From Terrimesophilobacter sp044508495 (lineage in GTDB: Bacteria > Actinomycetota > Actinomycetes > Actinomycetales > Microbacteriaceae): a DNA stretch of 15,035 nucleotides. This document shows positions 5,931-12,785 of the stretch, piece after piece. The stretch is taken from positions 1-15,035 of the forward strand of contig JBIQHP010000058.1 of NCBI GenBank assembly GCA_044508495.1. The letters are read 5' to 3'. Both the position numbers and the translations under genes were made by a program. Positions within the stretch are counted from its first letter, which is position 1. Every line of letters starts with the position of its first letter. The notes beneath the pieces were generated by a model. That model worked only from the letters and a program-made list of their open reading frames with translations, made no database searches and was not told the DNA's origin.

Positions 5931-6791
5931 ATGAGAATCAGGAAAGTTCTGACGATCACTGCCATCGCCGCCGCCAGCGTCCTCGGACTCGGTGCGTGCG
6001 CGGGCGGCGAGGCGACGCCGCCGGCGGAAGAGACGCCGGCCTTCGAGGCCGGGACCACGATGGCGAAGCTGCACGACGCGGGCAGCATCACGATCGGCAC
6101 CAAGTTCGACCAGCCGCTGTTCGGCCTCAAGGGCCCGAGCGGCGACCCGGTCGGCTTCGACGTGGAGATCGGCAAGCTCATCGCGAGCGCGCTCGGCATC
6201 ACGAACATCCACTGGGTCGAGACCGTCTCGGCGAACCGCGAGCCGTTCATCGAGAACGGCACGGTCGACATCGTCGTGGCGACCTACACGATCAACGACA
6301 AGCGCAAGGAAGTCATCTCCTTCGCCGGTCCCTACTACAACGCGGGTCAGGACATCCTGGTCCTCGCGGGCAACCCCGAGGGCATCACCGGCCCCGAGGA
6401 CCTCGCGGGCAAGGACGTCTGCAGCGTCGCGGGCTCGACCTCGGAGGCGAACATCGCCGAGTACAACGTGAACCTCATCACGACGGACACCTACTCGAAC
6501 TGCCTGGAGCCGCTGCGCAACGGCAACGTCATCGCGGTGACCACGGACAACGTGATCCTGGCCGGCCTCGCCGACCAGAACGCCGGCGAGTTCGAGGTCC
6601 TGAGCAACCCGTTCACCGAGGAGCCCTACGGCATCGGCCTCGGACACGATGACGACGCGTTCCGCGACTTCATCAACGACGTGCTCGAGAAGGCCTATGC
6701 CGACGGAAGCTGGGCCAAGGCCTGGGAGTCGACCGCGGGCAAGGTCCTGAAGACCCCGCAGCCCCCGGCTGTCAACCGCTACAGCAACTAG
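5931..6791 (+). CDS. gluB: Glutamate-type ABC transporter substrate-binding lipoprotein
   Basis: A 286-residue family-3 extracellular binding protein. It has an N-terminal signal peptide (MRIRKVLTITAIAAASVLGL) and lipobox LGAC, with C23 as the lipidated residue. The family blocks follow: GSITIGTKFDQPLFGLKG (51-68), PVGFDVEIGKLIASALG (73-89) and NREPFIENGTVDIVVATYTI (102-121). C164 (DVCSVAGSTSEAN) and C191 (SNCLEPLR) probably form a disulfide in the mature lobe. The start is ATG 5931, 37 nt after gluA, preceded by a strong AAGGAGAGAG; a GTG at 5898 in the same frame has no ribosome binding site and would bury the signal peptide. A strong hairpin follows the stop, which may raise its level over the permeases. 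Confidence 0.93.
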   Translation: MRIRKVLTITAIAAASVLGLGACAGGEATPPAEETPAFEAGTTMAKLHDAGSITIGTKFDQPLFGLKGPSGDPVGFDVEIGKLIASALGITNIHWVETVSANREPFIENGTVDIVVATYTINDKRKEVISFAGPYYNAGQDILVLAGNPEGITGPEDLAGKDVCSVAGSTSEANIAEYNVNLITTDTYSNCLEPLRNGNVIAVTTDNVILAGLADQNAGEFEVLSNPFTEEPYGIGLGHDDDAFRDFINDVLEKAYADGSWAKAWESTAGKVLKTPQPPAVNRYSN

Positions 6792-6798
6792 CTCGAAC

Positions 6799-6835
6799 CG
6801 GATGCCGGCCCGCCGTTCGCGCGGGCCGGCATCCG
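6799..6835 (+). terminator. Strong intergenic hairpin between gluB and gluC
   Basis: Bases 6799-6813 (CGGATGCCGGCCCGC) are perfectly complementary to 6821-6835, giving a 15-bp GC-rich stem with a 7-nt loop. There is no T-run, so it is more likely a partial terminator or a block to 3' exonucleases that stabilises the gluA-gluB message, common after binding-protein genes. Its two flanks are the inverted copies of a 9-mer that is frequent across the window. Confidence 0.75.
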
Positions 6836-6862
6836 ACCGAAGAATCACGAGGGAGGTGAGGC

Positions 6863-7510
6863 ATGGACGCCATCATCGACGCGACCCCGGTCTACCTCGA
6901 CGGCTTCCTCAAGACCCTCGCGCTGCTCGCGCTCTCGGGGACCGGCGCGTTCGTCATCGGCGTCCTCGTAGCCGCCATGCGCATCTCCCCGGTTCCGTCG
7001 CTGCGGATCTTCGCCACGGTGTACACGGAGATCCTGCGCAATGTCCCGCTCCTCCTGGTGCTCTTCTTCTGCGCCTTCGTGCTCCCGATCCTCGGGTCGG
7101 ATCTCGACTTCTTCACCCTCGCCGTGATCGGCCTCACGGCGTACACCTCGCCCTTCGTGGCGGAGGCCATCCGCTCGGGCATCAACGGCGTGCCGGTCGG
7201 GCAGGCCGAGGCCGCCCGTAGCATCGGGATGGGGTTCGGCCAGACCGTCACTCTCGTCGTCCTCCCTCAGGCCGGGCGCATGGTCGTGCCCCCGCTCATC
7301 AACGTCTTCATCGCCCTGACCAAGAACACCTCGGTGGCCGGCGCCTTCTTCGTGAACGAGCTGTTCAAGGCGACCGGCGAGGCGACGAGGGACAACAGCA
7401 ACGCGGTGATCCTCGTCCTGCTCTACGCCGCGTTCCTCTACCTGTGCATCACGGTTCCGCTCGGTCTCATCGCCGGTGCGATCGAGAAGAGGGTGGTGGT
7501 CCTCCGATGA
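6863..7510 (+). CDS. gluC: Glutamate-type ABC transporter permease subunit 1
   Basis: A 215-residue inner-membrane permease of the HisMQ/GlnP type. Hydrophobic helices are seen at about 18-39, 62-78, 84-102 and 181-205. LRNVPLLLVLFF (58-69) is the conserved start of the membrane core. The EAA loop that docks on the ATPase is at about 112-135 (VGQAEAARSIGMGFGQTVTL, then VLPQA). It starts at ATG 6863 behind GGGAGGTGAG, an almost perfect Shine-Dalgarno, 71 nt after gluB and beyond the hairpin. Its stop overlaps the gluD start (ATGA, 7507-7510). Substrate identity rests on context. Confidence 0.92.
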   Translation: MDAIIDATPVYLDGFLKTLALLALSGTGAFVIGVLVAAMRISPVPSLRIFATVYTEILRNVPLLLVLFFCAFVLPILGSDLDFFTLAVIGLTAYTSPFVAEAIRSGINGVPVGQAEAARSIGMGFGQTVTLVVLPQAGRMVVPPLINVFIALTKNTSVAGAFFVNELFKATGEATRDNSNAVILVLLYAAFLYLCITVPLGLIAGAIEKRVVVLR

Positions 7511-8427
7511 GCTCGACCGTGCTCTACGACGCCCCCGGTCCGATCACGCGGCGGCGCTCGCTCATCGCCTCGATCGTCGGCGTGATCGTCATCCTCGGCT
7601 TCCTCGCCTGGATCTACCTGACCCTCGCAGCGCCGAGGGTCGCGGCCAACGGCATGGAGACGCCGGGGATGTTCGATCCGTCGCGAACCGACATCCTCGC
7701 CCAGCCCGACCTGTGGATCGCGTTCGGCAACGCCGTTGTCGCGACGCTCTCGATGGCGGCGGCGGCGGGAGCGCTCGCGATCGTGATCGGGATCCTCTTC
7801 TCCTTCGCCCGCACCGCGCGCAGCGCCTGGATCCGGGTTCCCACGGTCGTCGTCCTCGAGTTCTTCCGCGGCATGCCCGTCCTCCTCATGATCTTCTTCG
7901 TCTTCCTGGTGTTCGCGACCGGCGGCTACGGGGCGGGCGTCATCGGGCTCGCGGTCTACAACGGGGCCATCATCGGCGAAGCGCTGAGGGCGGGGATCAG
8001 GTCGCTGCCGAAGGGTCAGCGCGAGGCGGGGCTCGCGATCGGGCTGAGCCCGGTGCGCACCCGGTTCATGATCGAGTTCCCCCAGGCGTTCCGGCAGATG
8101 CTGCCGATCATCATCGCGCAGCTCGTCGTGCTCCTCAAGGACACCTCGCTCGCCTACGTCGTCGGCTACCCGGAGCTGTCCAGGACCATCAAGAACCTTC
8201 AGAACTTCTACGGGAACCGCTACCTGTTCACGCTCTTCGCGGTCGGCCTCGTCATCTACCTGTGCATGAACCTCGCCCTCTCGTGGTTCGCGCGCTTCAT
8301 CGCGCGGCGCAGCGGCCCGAAGCTCGGCAGGGCGCTCCCGAACACGCCGAAGCAACTCGGCGAGGAGGGCACGCGGGCGATCACCCTGCCCGTGCAGGGA
8401 TACGGACCCCCTGACCCGCCCCACTAA
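7507..8427 (+). CDS. gluD: Glutamate-type ABC transporter permease subunit 2
   Basis: A 306-residue permease partner of the preceding gene. It has an extra N-terminal helix (about 18-40) after a basic start (RRR at 15-17), then core helices from about 74-100, 112-137, 142-160 and 236-262. EFFRGMPVLLMIFFVF (118-133) and the EAA-like loop KGQREAGLAIGLSPVRTRFM (169-188, with EAG replacing EAA) mark it as a HisMQ-class permease. The polar Pro-rich C-terminal tail (about 268-306) probably lies in the cytoplasm. ATG 7507 overlaps the gluC stop; an in-frame GTG at 7444 lies inside gluC and is rejected. The TAA stop forms the first half of the pheS -10 box. No terminator is seen before pheS. Confidence 0.92.
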   Translation: MSSTVLYDAPGPITRRRSLIASIVGVIVILGFLAWIYLTLAAPRVAANGMETPGMFDPSRTDILAQPDLWIAFGNAVVATLSMAAAAGALAIVIGILFSFARTARSAWIRVPTVVVLEFFRGMPVLLMIFFVFLVFATGGYGAGVIGLAVYNGAIIGEALRAGIRSLPKGQREAGLAIGLSPVRTRFMIEFPQAFRQMLPIIIAQLVVLLKDTSLAYVVGYPELSRTIKNLQNFYGNRYLFTLFAVGLVIYLCMNLALSWFARFIARRSGPKLGRALPNTPKQLGEEGTRAITLPVQGYGPPDPPH

Positions 8428-8438
8428 ACTTGGGTCTC
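8425..8438 (+). promoter_or_regulatory. Leaderless -10 promoter of pheST
   Basis: TAAACT (8425-8430) fits TANNNT and ends 8 nt before GTG 8439, so transcription could begin at or next to the start codon. There is no Shine-Dalgarno sequence. The TTG at 8430-8432, also in frame, overlaps the -10 box and is unlikely to be the start. The box begins with the gluD TAA stop codon. No clear -35 is seen. Confidence 0.55.
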
Positions 8439-9488
8439 GTGTCCGACCCTGAACCCGCTACCGCCATCACCGAGTCCTCCGTCGCCGCGGCGAGGGACGC
8501 CGCAGTCGCGGACATCGCCGCCGCGCAGACCCTCGCCGAGCTGAAGACCGCGCGCACCCGGCATGCGGGGGAGGGCTCGCCGCTCGCGAAGCTCAACGCA
8601 GGCCTGCGCGATGTCCCCGCCGACCAGAAGGCCGCGACCGGCAAGCTCGTCGGCGAGGCCCGCTCCGTCGTCACGCGGGCCTTCCAGGCCAGGGAGGCCG
8701 AGCTCGCCGCCGCCGAGGAGGAGGCGCAGCTCGCGGCCGAGACGGTGGACGTGACGGCGGTCGCCGGCCGCTGGACACCGGGAGCCCGCCATCCGCTGAA
8801 CCTGCTCATGGAGCAGATCGGCGACATCTTCATCGGCATGGGATGGGAGATCGCCGAGGGGCCGGAGCTCGAGAACGAATGGTTCAACTTCGACGCCCTC
8901 AACACGGACGCCGACCACCCCGCGCGCACGATGCAGGACACCCTCTTCGTGAAGCCGGAGGGCTCGAATCTCGTGCTGCGCAGTCAGACCTCGCCCGTGC
9001 AGATCCGCAGCCTGCTCACCCGGGAGCTGCCCGTGTACGTCGTGGCGCCCGGCAAGGTCTTCCGCAAGGACGAGCTCGACGTGACCCATACCCCGGTCTT
9101 CCATCAGGTCGAGGGCATCGCGATCGACAAGGGGCTCACGATGGCGCACCTGCGCGGCACCCTCGAGCACTTCGCGAGGCTCATGTTCGGCGCCGAGGCG
9201 AAGATCCGGCTGCGCCCCAACTTCTTCCCCTTCACCGAGCCGAGCGCCGAGATGGACGTCTGGCAGCCGAACGCCAAGGGCGGCGCGCGCTGGATCGAGT
9301 GGGGCGGATGCGGCATGGTCAACCGCAACGTGCTGCGTGCGGCCGGCATCGACCCGGACGAGTACCAGGGTTTCGCCTTCGGCATGGGCATCGAGCGCAC
9401 GCTCATGTTCCGCAACGAGCTGGGGGACATGCGCGACATGGTCGAGGGCGACATCCGCTTCTCCCAGCAGTTCGGGATGGTGGTCTGA
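8439..9488 (+). CDS. pheS: Phenylalanine--tRNA ligase, alpha subunit
   Basis: A 349-residue catalytic subunit that activates phenylalanine and charges tRNA-Phe as an (alpha-beta)2 enzyme. An N-terminal helical tRNA-binding arm (about 15-100) precedes the class II core. Motif 2 is FRKDELDVTHTPVFHQVEG (208-226), and RPNFFPFTEPSAEMDV (259-274) and GFAFGMGIERTLMFRN (311-326, containing motif 3) are conserved. A313 lies where E. coli PheS has the specificity-setting A294, so the amino-acid pocket looks normal. GTG 8439 is the preferred start because it sits at the expected leaderless position after TAAACT. The TGA stop shares one base with the pheT ATG, so the subunits are translationally coupled. 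Confidence 0.96.
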   Translation: MSDPEPATAITESSVAAARDAAVADIAAAQTLAELKTARTRHAGEGSPLAKLNAGLRDVPADQKAATGKLVGEARSVVTRAFQAREAELAAAEEEAQLAAETVDVTAVAGRWTPGARHPLNLLMEQIGDIFIGMGWEIAEGPELENEWFNFDALNTDADHPARTMQDTLFVKPEGSNLVLRSQTSPVQIRSLLTRELPVYVVAPGKVFRKDELDVTHTPVFHQVEGIAIDKGLTMAHLRGTLEHFARLMFGAEAKIRLRPNFFPFTEPSAEMDVWQPNAKGGARWIEWGGCGMVNRNVLRAAGIDPDEYQGFAFGMGIERTLMFRNELGDMRDMVEGDIRFSQQFGMVV

Positions 9489-12001
9489 TGCGCGTCCCGG
9501 TCGGCTGGCTGCGCGAGTTCGCCGACGTGCCCGAGAGCATCACGCCCGAGGAGTTGCACGCCGCACTCGTCAGGGTCGGGCTCGAGGAGGAGGACCTCCA
9601 CACCTTCGGGCTCGAGGGCCCCATCGTGGTCGGCCAGGTGCTCGAGTTCGTGGACGAGCCGCAGAGCAACGGCAAGACGATCCGCTGGTGCCGGGTGGAT
9701 GTGGGCGACTCCGAGCCGCGCGGCATCGTCTGCGGGGCGCACAACTTCCTCGTCGGCGACAAGGTCGTCGTGACGCTTCCCGGCGCCGTGCTGCCCGGGC
9801 CGTTCCCGATTCTCGCGCGCAAGACCTACGGCCACGTGTCGGACGGCATGATCGCCTCCGCGCGCGAGCTCGGCCTGGGCGACGAGCACGACGGCATCCT
9901 GAGGCTCGTCGAGCTCGGTCTCGACCCCGAACCGGGTACGGATGCCGTGGCGTTGCTCGGCCTCGACGACTGGGCCGTCGAGGTCAACGTCACGCCCGAT
10001 CGCGGCTACGCGCTCTCGATCCGCGGGATCGCGCGCGAGTACAGCCACTCCACCGGCGCCGCCTTCCGCGATCCGGCCGACCCCGCCCGCTGGTCGAGTA
10101 GCGCGTCGCGCGGCGACGAGCGTATCGAAACCAGCAACCCGGTACCCGTCACCCTCGACGACCGCGACCCCATCCGCGGCAACCCCGGCTGCAGCCAGTT
10201 CCTCACGGGTGTCGTGCGCGGCGTCGACCCGACCCGCCATACGCCGGCCTGGATGATCTCGCGCCTGGCGCTCGCCGGCATCCGCTCGATCTCGCTCGTC
10301 GTCGACATCTCCAACTACGTCATGGTCGAGCTCGGCCAGCCGCTCCACGCCTACGACCTCGATCTCATCCGCGGCGGCATCACGGTGCGGCGGGCTGCGA
10401 AGGGCGAGAGGATCACGACCCTCGACGACCAGGAGCGCGCGCTCGACCCGGAGGACCTCCTCATCGCCGACGAGGAAGGCCCGATCGGCCTCGCCGGGGT
10501 CATGGGCGGCGCCCGCACCGAGAACAGCGCCTCAACCGTGAACGTGCTCATCGAGGCCGCGAACTTCGATCCCGTCTCGATCGCCCGTTCCGCCCGCCGG
10601 CACCGGCTTCCGAGCGAGGCGTCCCGGCGATTCGAGCGCGGGGTGGACCCGGCGGTCGCCGAGGCCGCCGTCGCGCGAACGGCCGAGCTGCTCGTCGAGC
10701 TCGCCGGCGGAACGGCGGATGCCGAGACCTGGCGAGTCGGCGGGGTCGCCGAACGCGATCCCATCCGGCTGCCGGCCGGCTATGTCAACGCGATCGTGGG
10801 CGCCGATTTCACCGAGTCGGAGACCGCGGAGACCCTCGCGCTCATCGGGGCGGCGGTCAGCGCGGACGAGGACGGCTACCTCGTCGTCCCGCCGAGCTGG
10901 CGCCCCGACCTGCGGGACCAGGCCGATCTCGCCGAGGAGGTCGCCCGCATCGTCGGCTACGACCGCATCCCCGCCGTGCTGCCGACCGCGCCCCCCGGCC
11001 GCGGGCTCACGCGCGCCCAGCGGCTTCGCCGGTCGGTCTCGAACACTCTCGCGGCGAACGGTCTCACCGAGGTCCTGGCCTATCCCTTCGTGACGGCGGA
11101 CCAGCTCGCGCTGTTCGGGGAGCAGGTTCCGGCGGTCGAGCTCGCGAACCCGCTCGACGGAGCGGCGCCCTACCTGCGCACCTCGCTCCTGCCCGGTCTC
11201 GTGGGCATCGCCCAGCGGAACCTCTCCCGTGGGCTCGTCGACCTCGCCCTCTTCGAGCTCGGCACGGTCTTCCGGCCCGCCGCGGCACCGGCTGTCGCCG
11301 CCGATCCGCTCCCTCCGGGAACGCGCCGACCCTCGGATGCCGTGCTCGCCGCCCTCGACGGCTCGATCCCCGACCAGCCGCTGCGCCTCGCCGCACTCCT
11401 GCTGGGCGACGTCATCCGCAAGCAGCCAGGCCAGCCCGGTGTCGCGGCCGGCCTCGACGACGCCCTCTCGGCCGCCCGACAGGCCGCATCGGCCGTCGGC
11501 GCCCGGCTCGATGTCGCCGCGGCGGTCCACCCTGGGCTGCATCCCGGACGCACGGCGCAGCTTCTCATCGGGAAGACGGTCGTGGGCGTGGCGGGGGAGC
11601 TCCTCCCGGCGCTCGCCGCCGAGCTCGATCTGCCGAGGCGAGTCGCCGTCGTCGAGCTCGATCTCGGCCGGCTCATCGACCTGGCCCCGCTCGAGGTCGT
11701 CCCGCGACCCCTCGGGACGCTTCCTGCCGCGACCCAGGACCTCTCGCTCGTCGTCCCGGATGCGGTGCCCGCGGGCGAGGTGCTCTCGGCCGTCATCGAC
11801 GGCGCCGGTGAACTGCTCGAGCACGCGCAGCTCGTCGACGACTACCGCGGCAGCGGGATCGAGCCGGGGACGAAGTCGCTGACCTTCGCGCTGCGCTTCC
11901 GCGCCGCCGACCGCACGTTGACGGCGGCGGAGGCGACCGAGGCCAAGCTGGCCGGGGTCGCCTCCGCCGCCGCGAAGTTCGGTGCCGTTCTGCGCGAGTA
12001 G
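9488..12001 (+). CDS. pheT: Phenylalanine--tRNA ligase, beta subunit
   Basis: An 837-residue partner of PheS. The N-terminus MRVPVGWLREFADVPESITP is canonical. An OB-fold tRNA-binding domain follows (about 43-150, with GIVCGAHNF and KTYGHVSDGMIASARELGLG). The B3/4 editing domain lies at about 230-390 (VVDISNYVMVELGQPLHAYD, then VMGGARTENSAS). The B5 domain is near 425-495 with WRPDLRDQADLAEEVARIVG, and a ferredoxin-fold anticodon-binding domain ends the protein (about 740-837). ATG 9488 is chosen over upstream in-frame codons because those lie inside pheS. Residues 202-216 (WSSSASRGDERIETS), in the linker before the editing domain, are encoded by a REP-like palindrome. The stop is 3 nt from the stop of the convergent DUF937 gene. 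Confidence 0.96.
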   Translation: MRVPVGWLREFADVPESITPEELHAALVRVGLEEEDLHTFGLEGPIVVGQVLEFVDEPQSNGKTIRWCRVDVGDSEPRGIVCGAHNFLVGDKVVVTLPGAVLPGPFPILARKTYGHVSDGMIASARELGLGDEHDGILRLVELGLDPEPGTDAVALLGLDDWAVEVNVTPDRGYALSIRGIAREYSHSTGAAFRDPADPARWSSSASRGDERIETSNPVPVTLDDRDPIRGNPGCSQFLTGVVRGVDPTRHTPAWMISRLALAGIRSISLVVDISNYVMVELGQPLHAYDLDLIRGGITVRRAAKGERITTLDDQERALDPEDLLIADEEGPIGLAGVMGGARTENSASTVNVLIEAANFDPVSIARSARRHRLPSEASRRFERGVDPAVAEAAVARTAELLVELAGGTADAETWRVGGVAERDPIRLPAGYVNAIVGADFTESETAETLALIGAAVSADEDGYLVVPPSWRPDLRDQADLAEEVARIVGYDRIPAVLPTAPPGRGLTRAQRLRRSVSNTLAANGLTEVLAYPFVTADQLALFGEQVPAVELANPLDGAAPYLRTSLLPGLVGIAQRNLSRGLVDLALFELGTVFRPAAAPAVAADPLPPGTRRPSDAVLAALDGSIPDQPLRLAALLLGDVIRKQPGQPGVAAGLDDALSAARQAASAVGARLDVAAAVHPGLHPGRTAQLLIGKTVVGVAGELLPALAAELDLPRRVAVVELDLGRLIDLAPLEVVPRPLGTLPAATQDLSLVVPDAVPAGEVLSAVIDGAGELLEHAQLVDDYRGSGIEPGTKSLTFALRFRAADRTLTAAEATEAKLAGVASAAAKFGAVLRE
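10091..10133. repeat. REP-like palindromic element inside pheT
   Basis: The 43-bp segment is an imperfect palindrome. TGGT (10091-10094) pairs with ACCA (10130-10133), CGA (10095-10097) with TCG (10125-10127), TA with TA, GC (10101-10102) with GC (10120-10121), and at the centre CGTCGC (10104-10109) with GCGACG (10113-10118) round a 3-nt loop; small bulges separate the blocks. Read on the minus strand its ends are TGGTTTCGATACGC and GCTACTCGACCA, which I recognise as the flanks of interspersed palindromic repeats common in Microbacteriaceae genomes. It is read in frame as pheT codons 202-216. No second copy is in the window. Confidence 0.65.
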
Positions 12002-12004
12002 CGG

Positions 12005-12568
12005 CTAGCTCTTCCCGCCGAGCAGGCCGCCGAGGAGACCGCCCAGAAGGTCGCCGCCACCGCCCGAGCCGCCCCCGAGGAGTCCGCCGAGCAGGTCACC
12101 GATGCCGCCGCTCTCGGCAGGGGCCTCGGCCTTCTTCGTCTTCTTGGGCTTCTCCTCGGTCTTGCCGGCGCCGCCGAAGAACTTGTTCGCGAGCCAGGCG
12201 AGGACGATCGGCGCGACGATGGGGAGGATCTTCGAGATGATGTCCTGGCCCACGCCCTTCGAGTCCGACACCGCCTTGACCACGTCGTCCGTCTTGGAGC
12301 CGAAGACGTGGCTCACGATCTTCTCGCCGTCCTCGGTGTCGATGCCGTCGAGGGAGGTCCGGCTGTCGAGCGTGCCCTCGTGGGCGGCGAGCGCCTTAGT
12401 GAGCTTGGCGGCGCCGGCGGGGTCCTGCGCGTTCGCGGCCATCCCGCCGACGATCGTCGGGAGGAGCTGGGAGACGGCGGATGCCGCGACATCCGGATCG
12501 ACTCCGACCTGCTTGGCGATGTCCCCGATCGGGATCTGCTTCAGAAGGTCGTCGAATGGTGAAGACAT
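12005..12568 (-). CDS. DUF937-family protein of unknown function
   Basis: A 187-residue protein beginning MSSPFDDLLKQIPIGDIAKQ. The body (VDPDVAASAVSQLLPTIVGG, then EKIVSHVFGSKTDDVVKAVS) matches the DUF937/YidB-like helical family. A hydrophobic stretch, IISKILPIVAPIVLAWLANKFFGG (about 115-138), is followed by a Lys-rich linker (EEKPKKTKKAEAP) and a low-complexity C-terminal tail of repeated DLLGGLLGG and Gly/Ser runs. There is no signal peptide. The ATG is at 12568-12566 with AGGA upstream; the frame stays open further upstream, but that part lacks family resemblance and crosses the likely promoter. It is convergent with pheT (3 nt between stops) and divergent from argC. The function is not known, and nothing links it to its neighbours. 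Confidence 0.85.
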   Translation of the reverse strand: MSSPFDDLLKQIPIGDIAKQVGVDPDVAASAVSQLLPTIVGGMAANAQDPAGAAKLTKALAAHEGTLDSRTSLDGIDTEDGEKIVSHVFGSKTDDVVKAVSDSKGVGQDIISKILPIVAPIVLAWLANKFFGGAGKTEEKPKKTKKAEAPAESGGIGDLLGGLLGGGSGGGGDLLGGLLGGLLGGKS

Positions 12569-12618
12569 GAGTCCTGCTTTCCTGTCGGCGCCCCTGACCT
12601 GGGCGCTCCGTGGCTTAA

Positions 12619-12649
12619 ACCTTAACTCACCTCGGTAACGCGAGGTCAT
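12619..12649 (-). promoter_or_regulatory. Possible promoter and operator of the DUF937 gene
   Basis: On the minus strand TAAGGT (12624-12619) fits TANNNT, and ATGACC or TGACCT (12649-12643) could be a -35 with an 18-19-bp spacer. Between them lies a perfect inverted repeat, ACCTCG-GTAACG-CGAGGT (12629-12646), so a symmetric regulator could sit in the promoter spacer. The surrounding TTAAGGTTTAAG is unusually AT-rich for this window. The promoter call is tentative; the inverted repeat is exact. Confidence 0.35.
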
Positions 12650-12677
12650 CGATTTCCTCGCGGAAGACCGGAGGGGA

Positions 12678-12689
12678 TAGGGTTGACCC
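12678..12689 (+). promoter_or_regulatory. Leaderless -10 promoter before the argC leader ORF
   Basis: TAGGGT (12678-12683) fits TANNNT and is followed after exactly 6 nt by GTG 12690. This is the same arrangement as before the methyltransferase gene and close to that of pheS. Transcription would begin at 12690, giving argC a leader of about 162 nt. No -35 stands out. No ArgR-box-like sequence was recognised nearby. Confidence 0.5.
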
Positions 12690-12785
12690 GTGGACTTCAA
12701 CCGCAGGACAGTGCTCGGCGATGCTCGCCTTGAGACGTTCCGCGGACGCCGCGCGCGCCGACTCTCGGCGACGCCGCAGCGCTGA
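12690..12785 (+). CDS. Arginine-rich 31-codon leader ORF upstream of argC
   Basis: GTG 12690 opens a 31-codon frame ending at TGA 12783-12785, 66 nt before argC. It starts MDFNRRTVLGDARLETF and continues RGRRARRLSATPQR. Nine of 31 residues are Arg, five of them within codons 18-24, and the codons include AGG and CGA as well as CGC. It has no Shine-Dalgarno, but its start lies at the leaderless position after TAGGGT. An arginine-rich peptide directly before the arginine-synthesis operon is the pattern expected of a ribosome-stalling attenuator. GC-rich noncoding DNA also produces Arg codons easily, so the call is a candidate that needs conservation or ribosome-profiling evidence. Confidence 0.5.
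   Translation: MDFNRRTVLGDARLETFRGRRARRLSATPQR

Noticed and set aside
8430..8438. TTG at 8430 as the pheS start (three residues longer)
   Set aside because: The TTG overlaps the proposed -10 box TAAACT and has no ribosome binding site; GTG 8439 stands at the leaderless position.
8843..9487. Upstream in-frame extension of pheT into pheS
   Set aside because: The extra 215 codons are an out-of-frame reading of pheS. ATG 9488 gives the canonical PheT N-terminus and a TGATG coupling.
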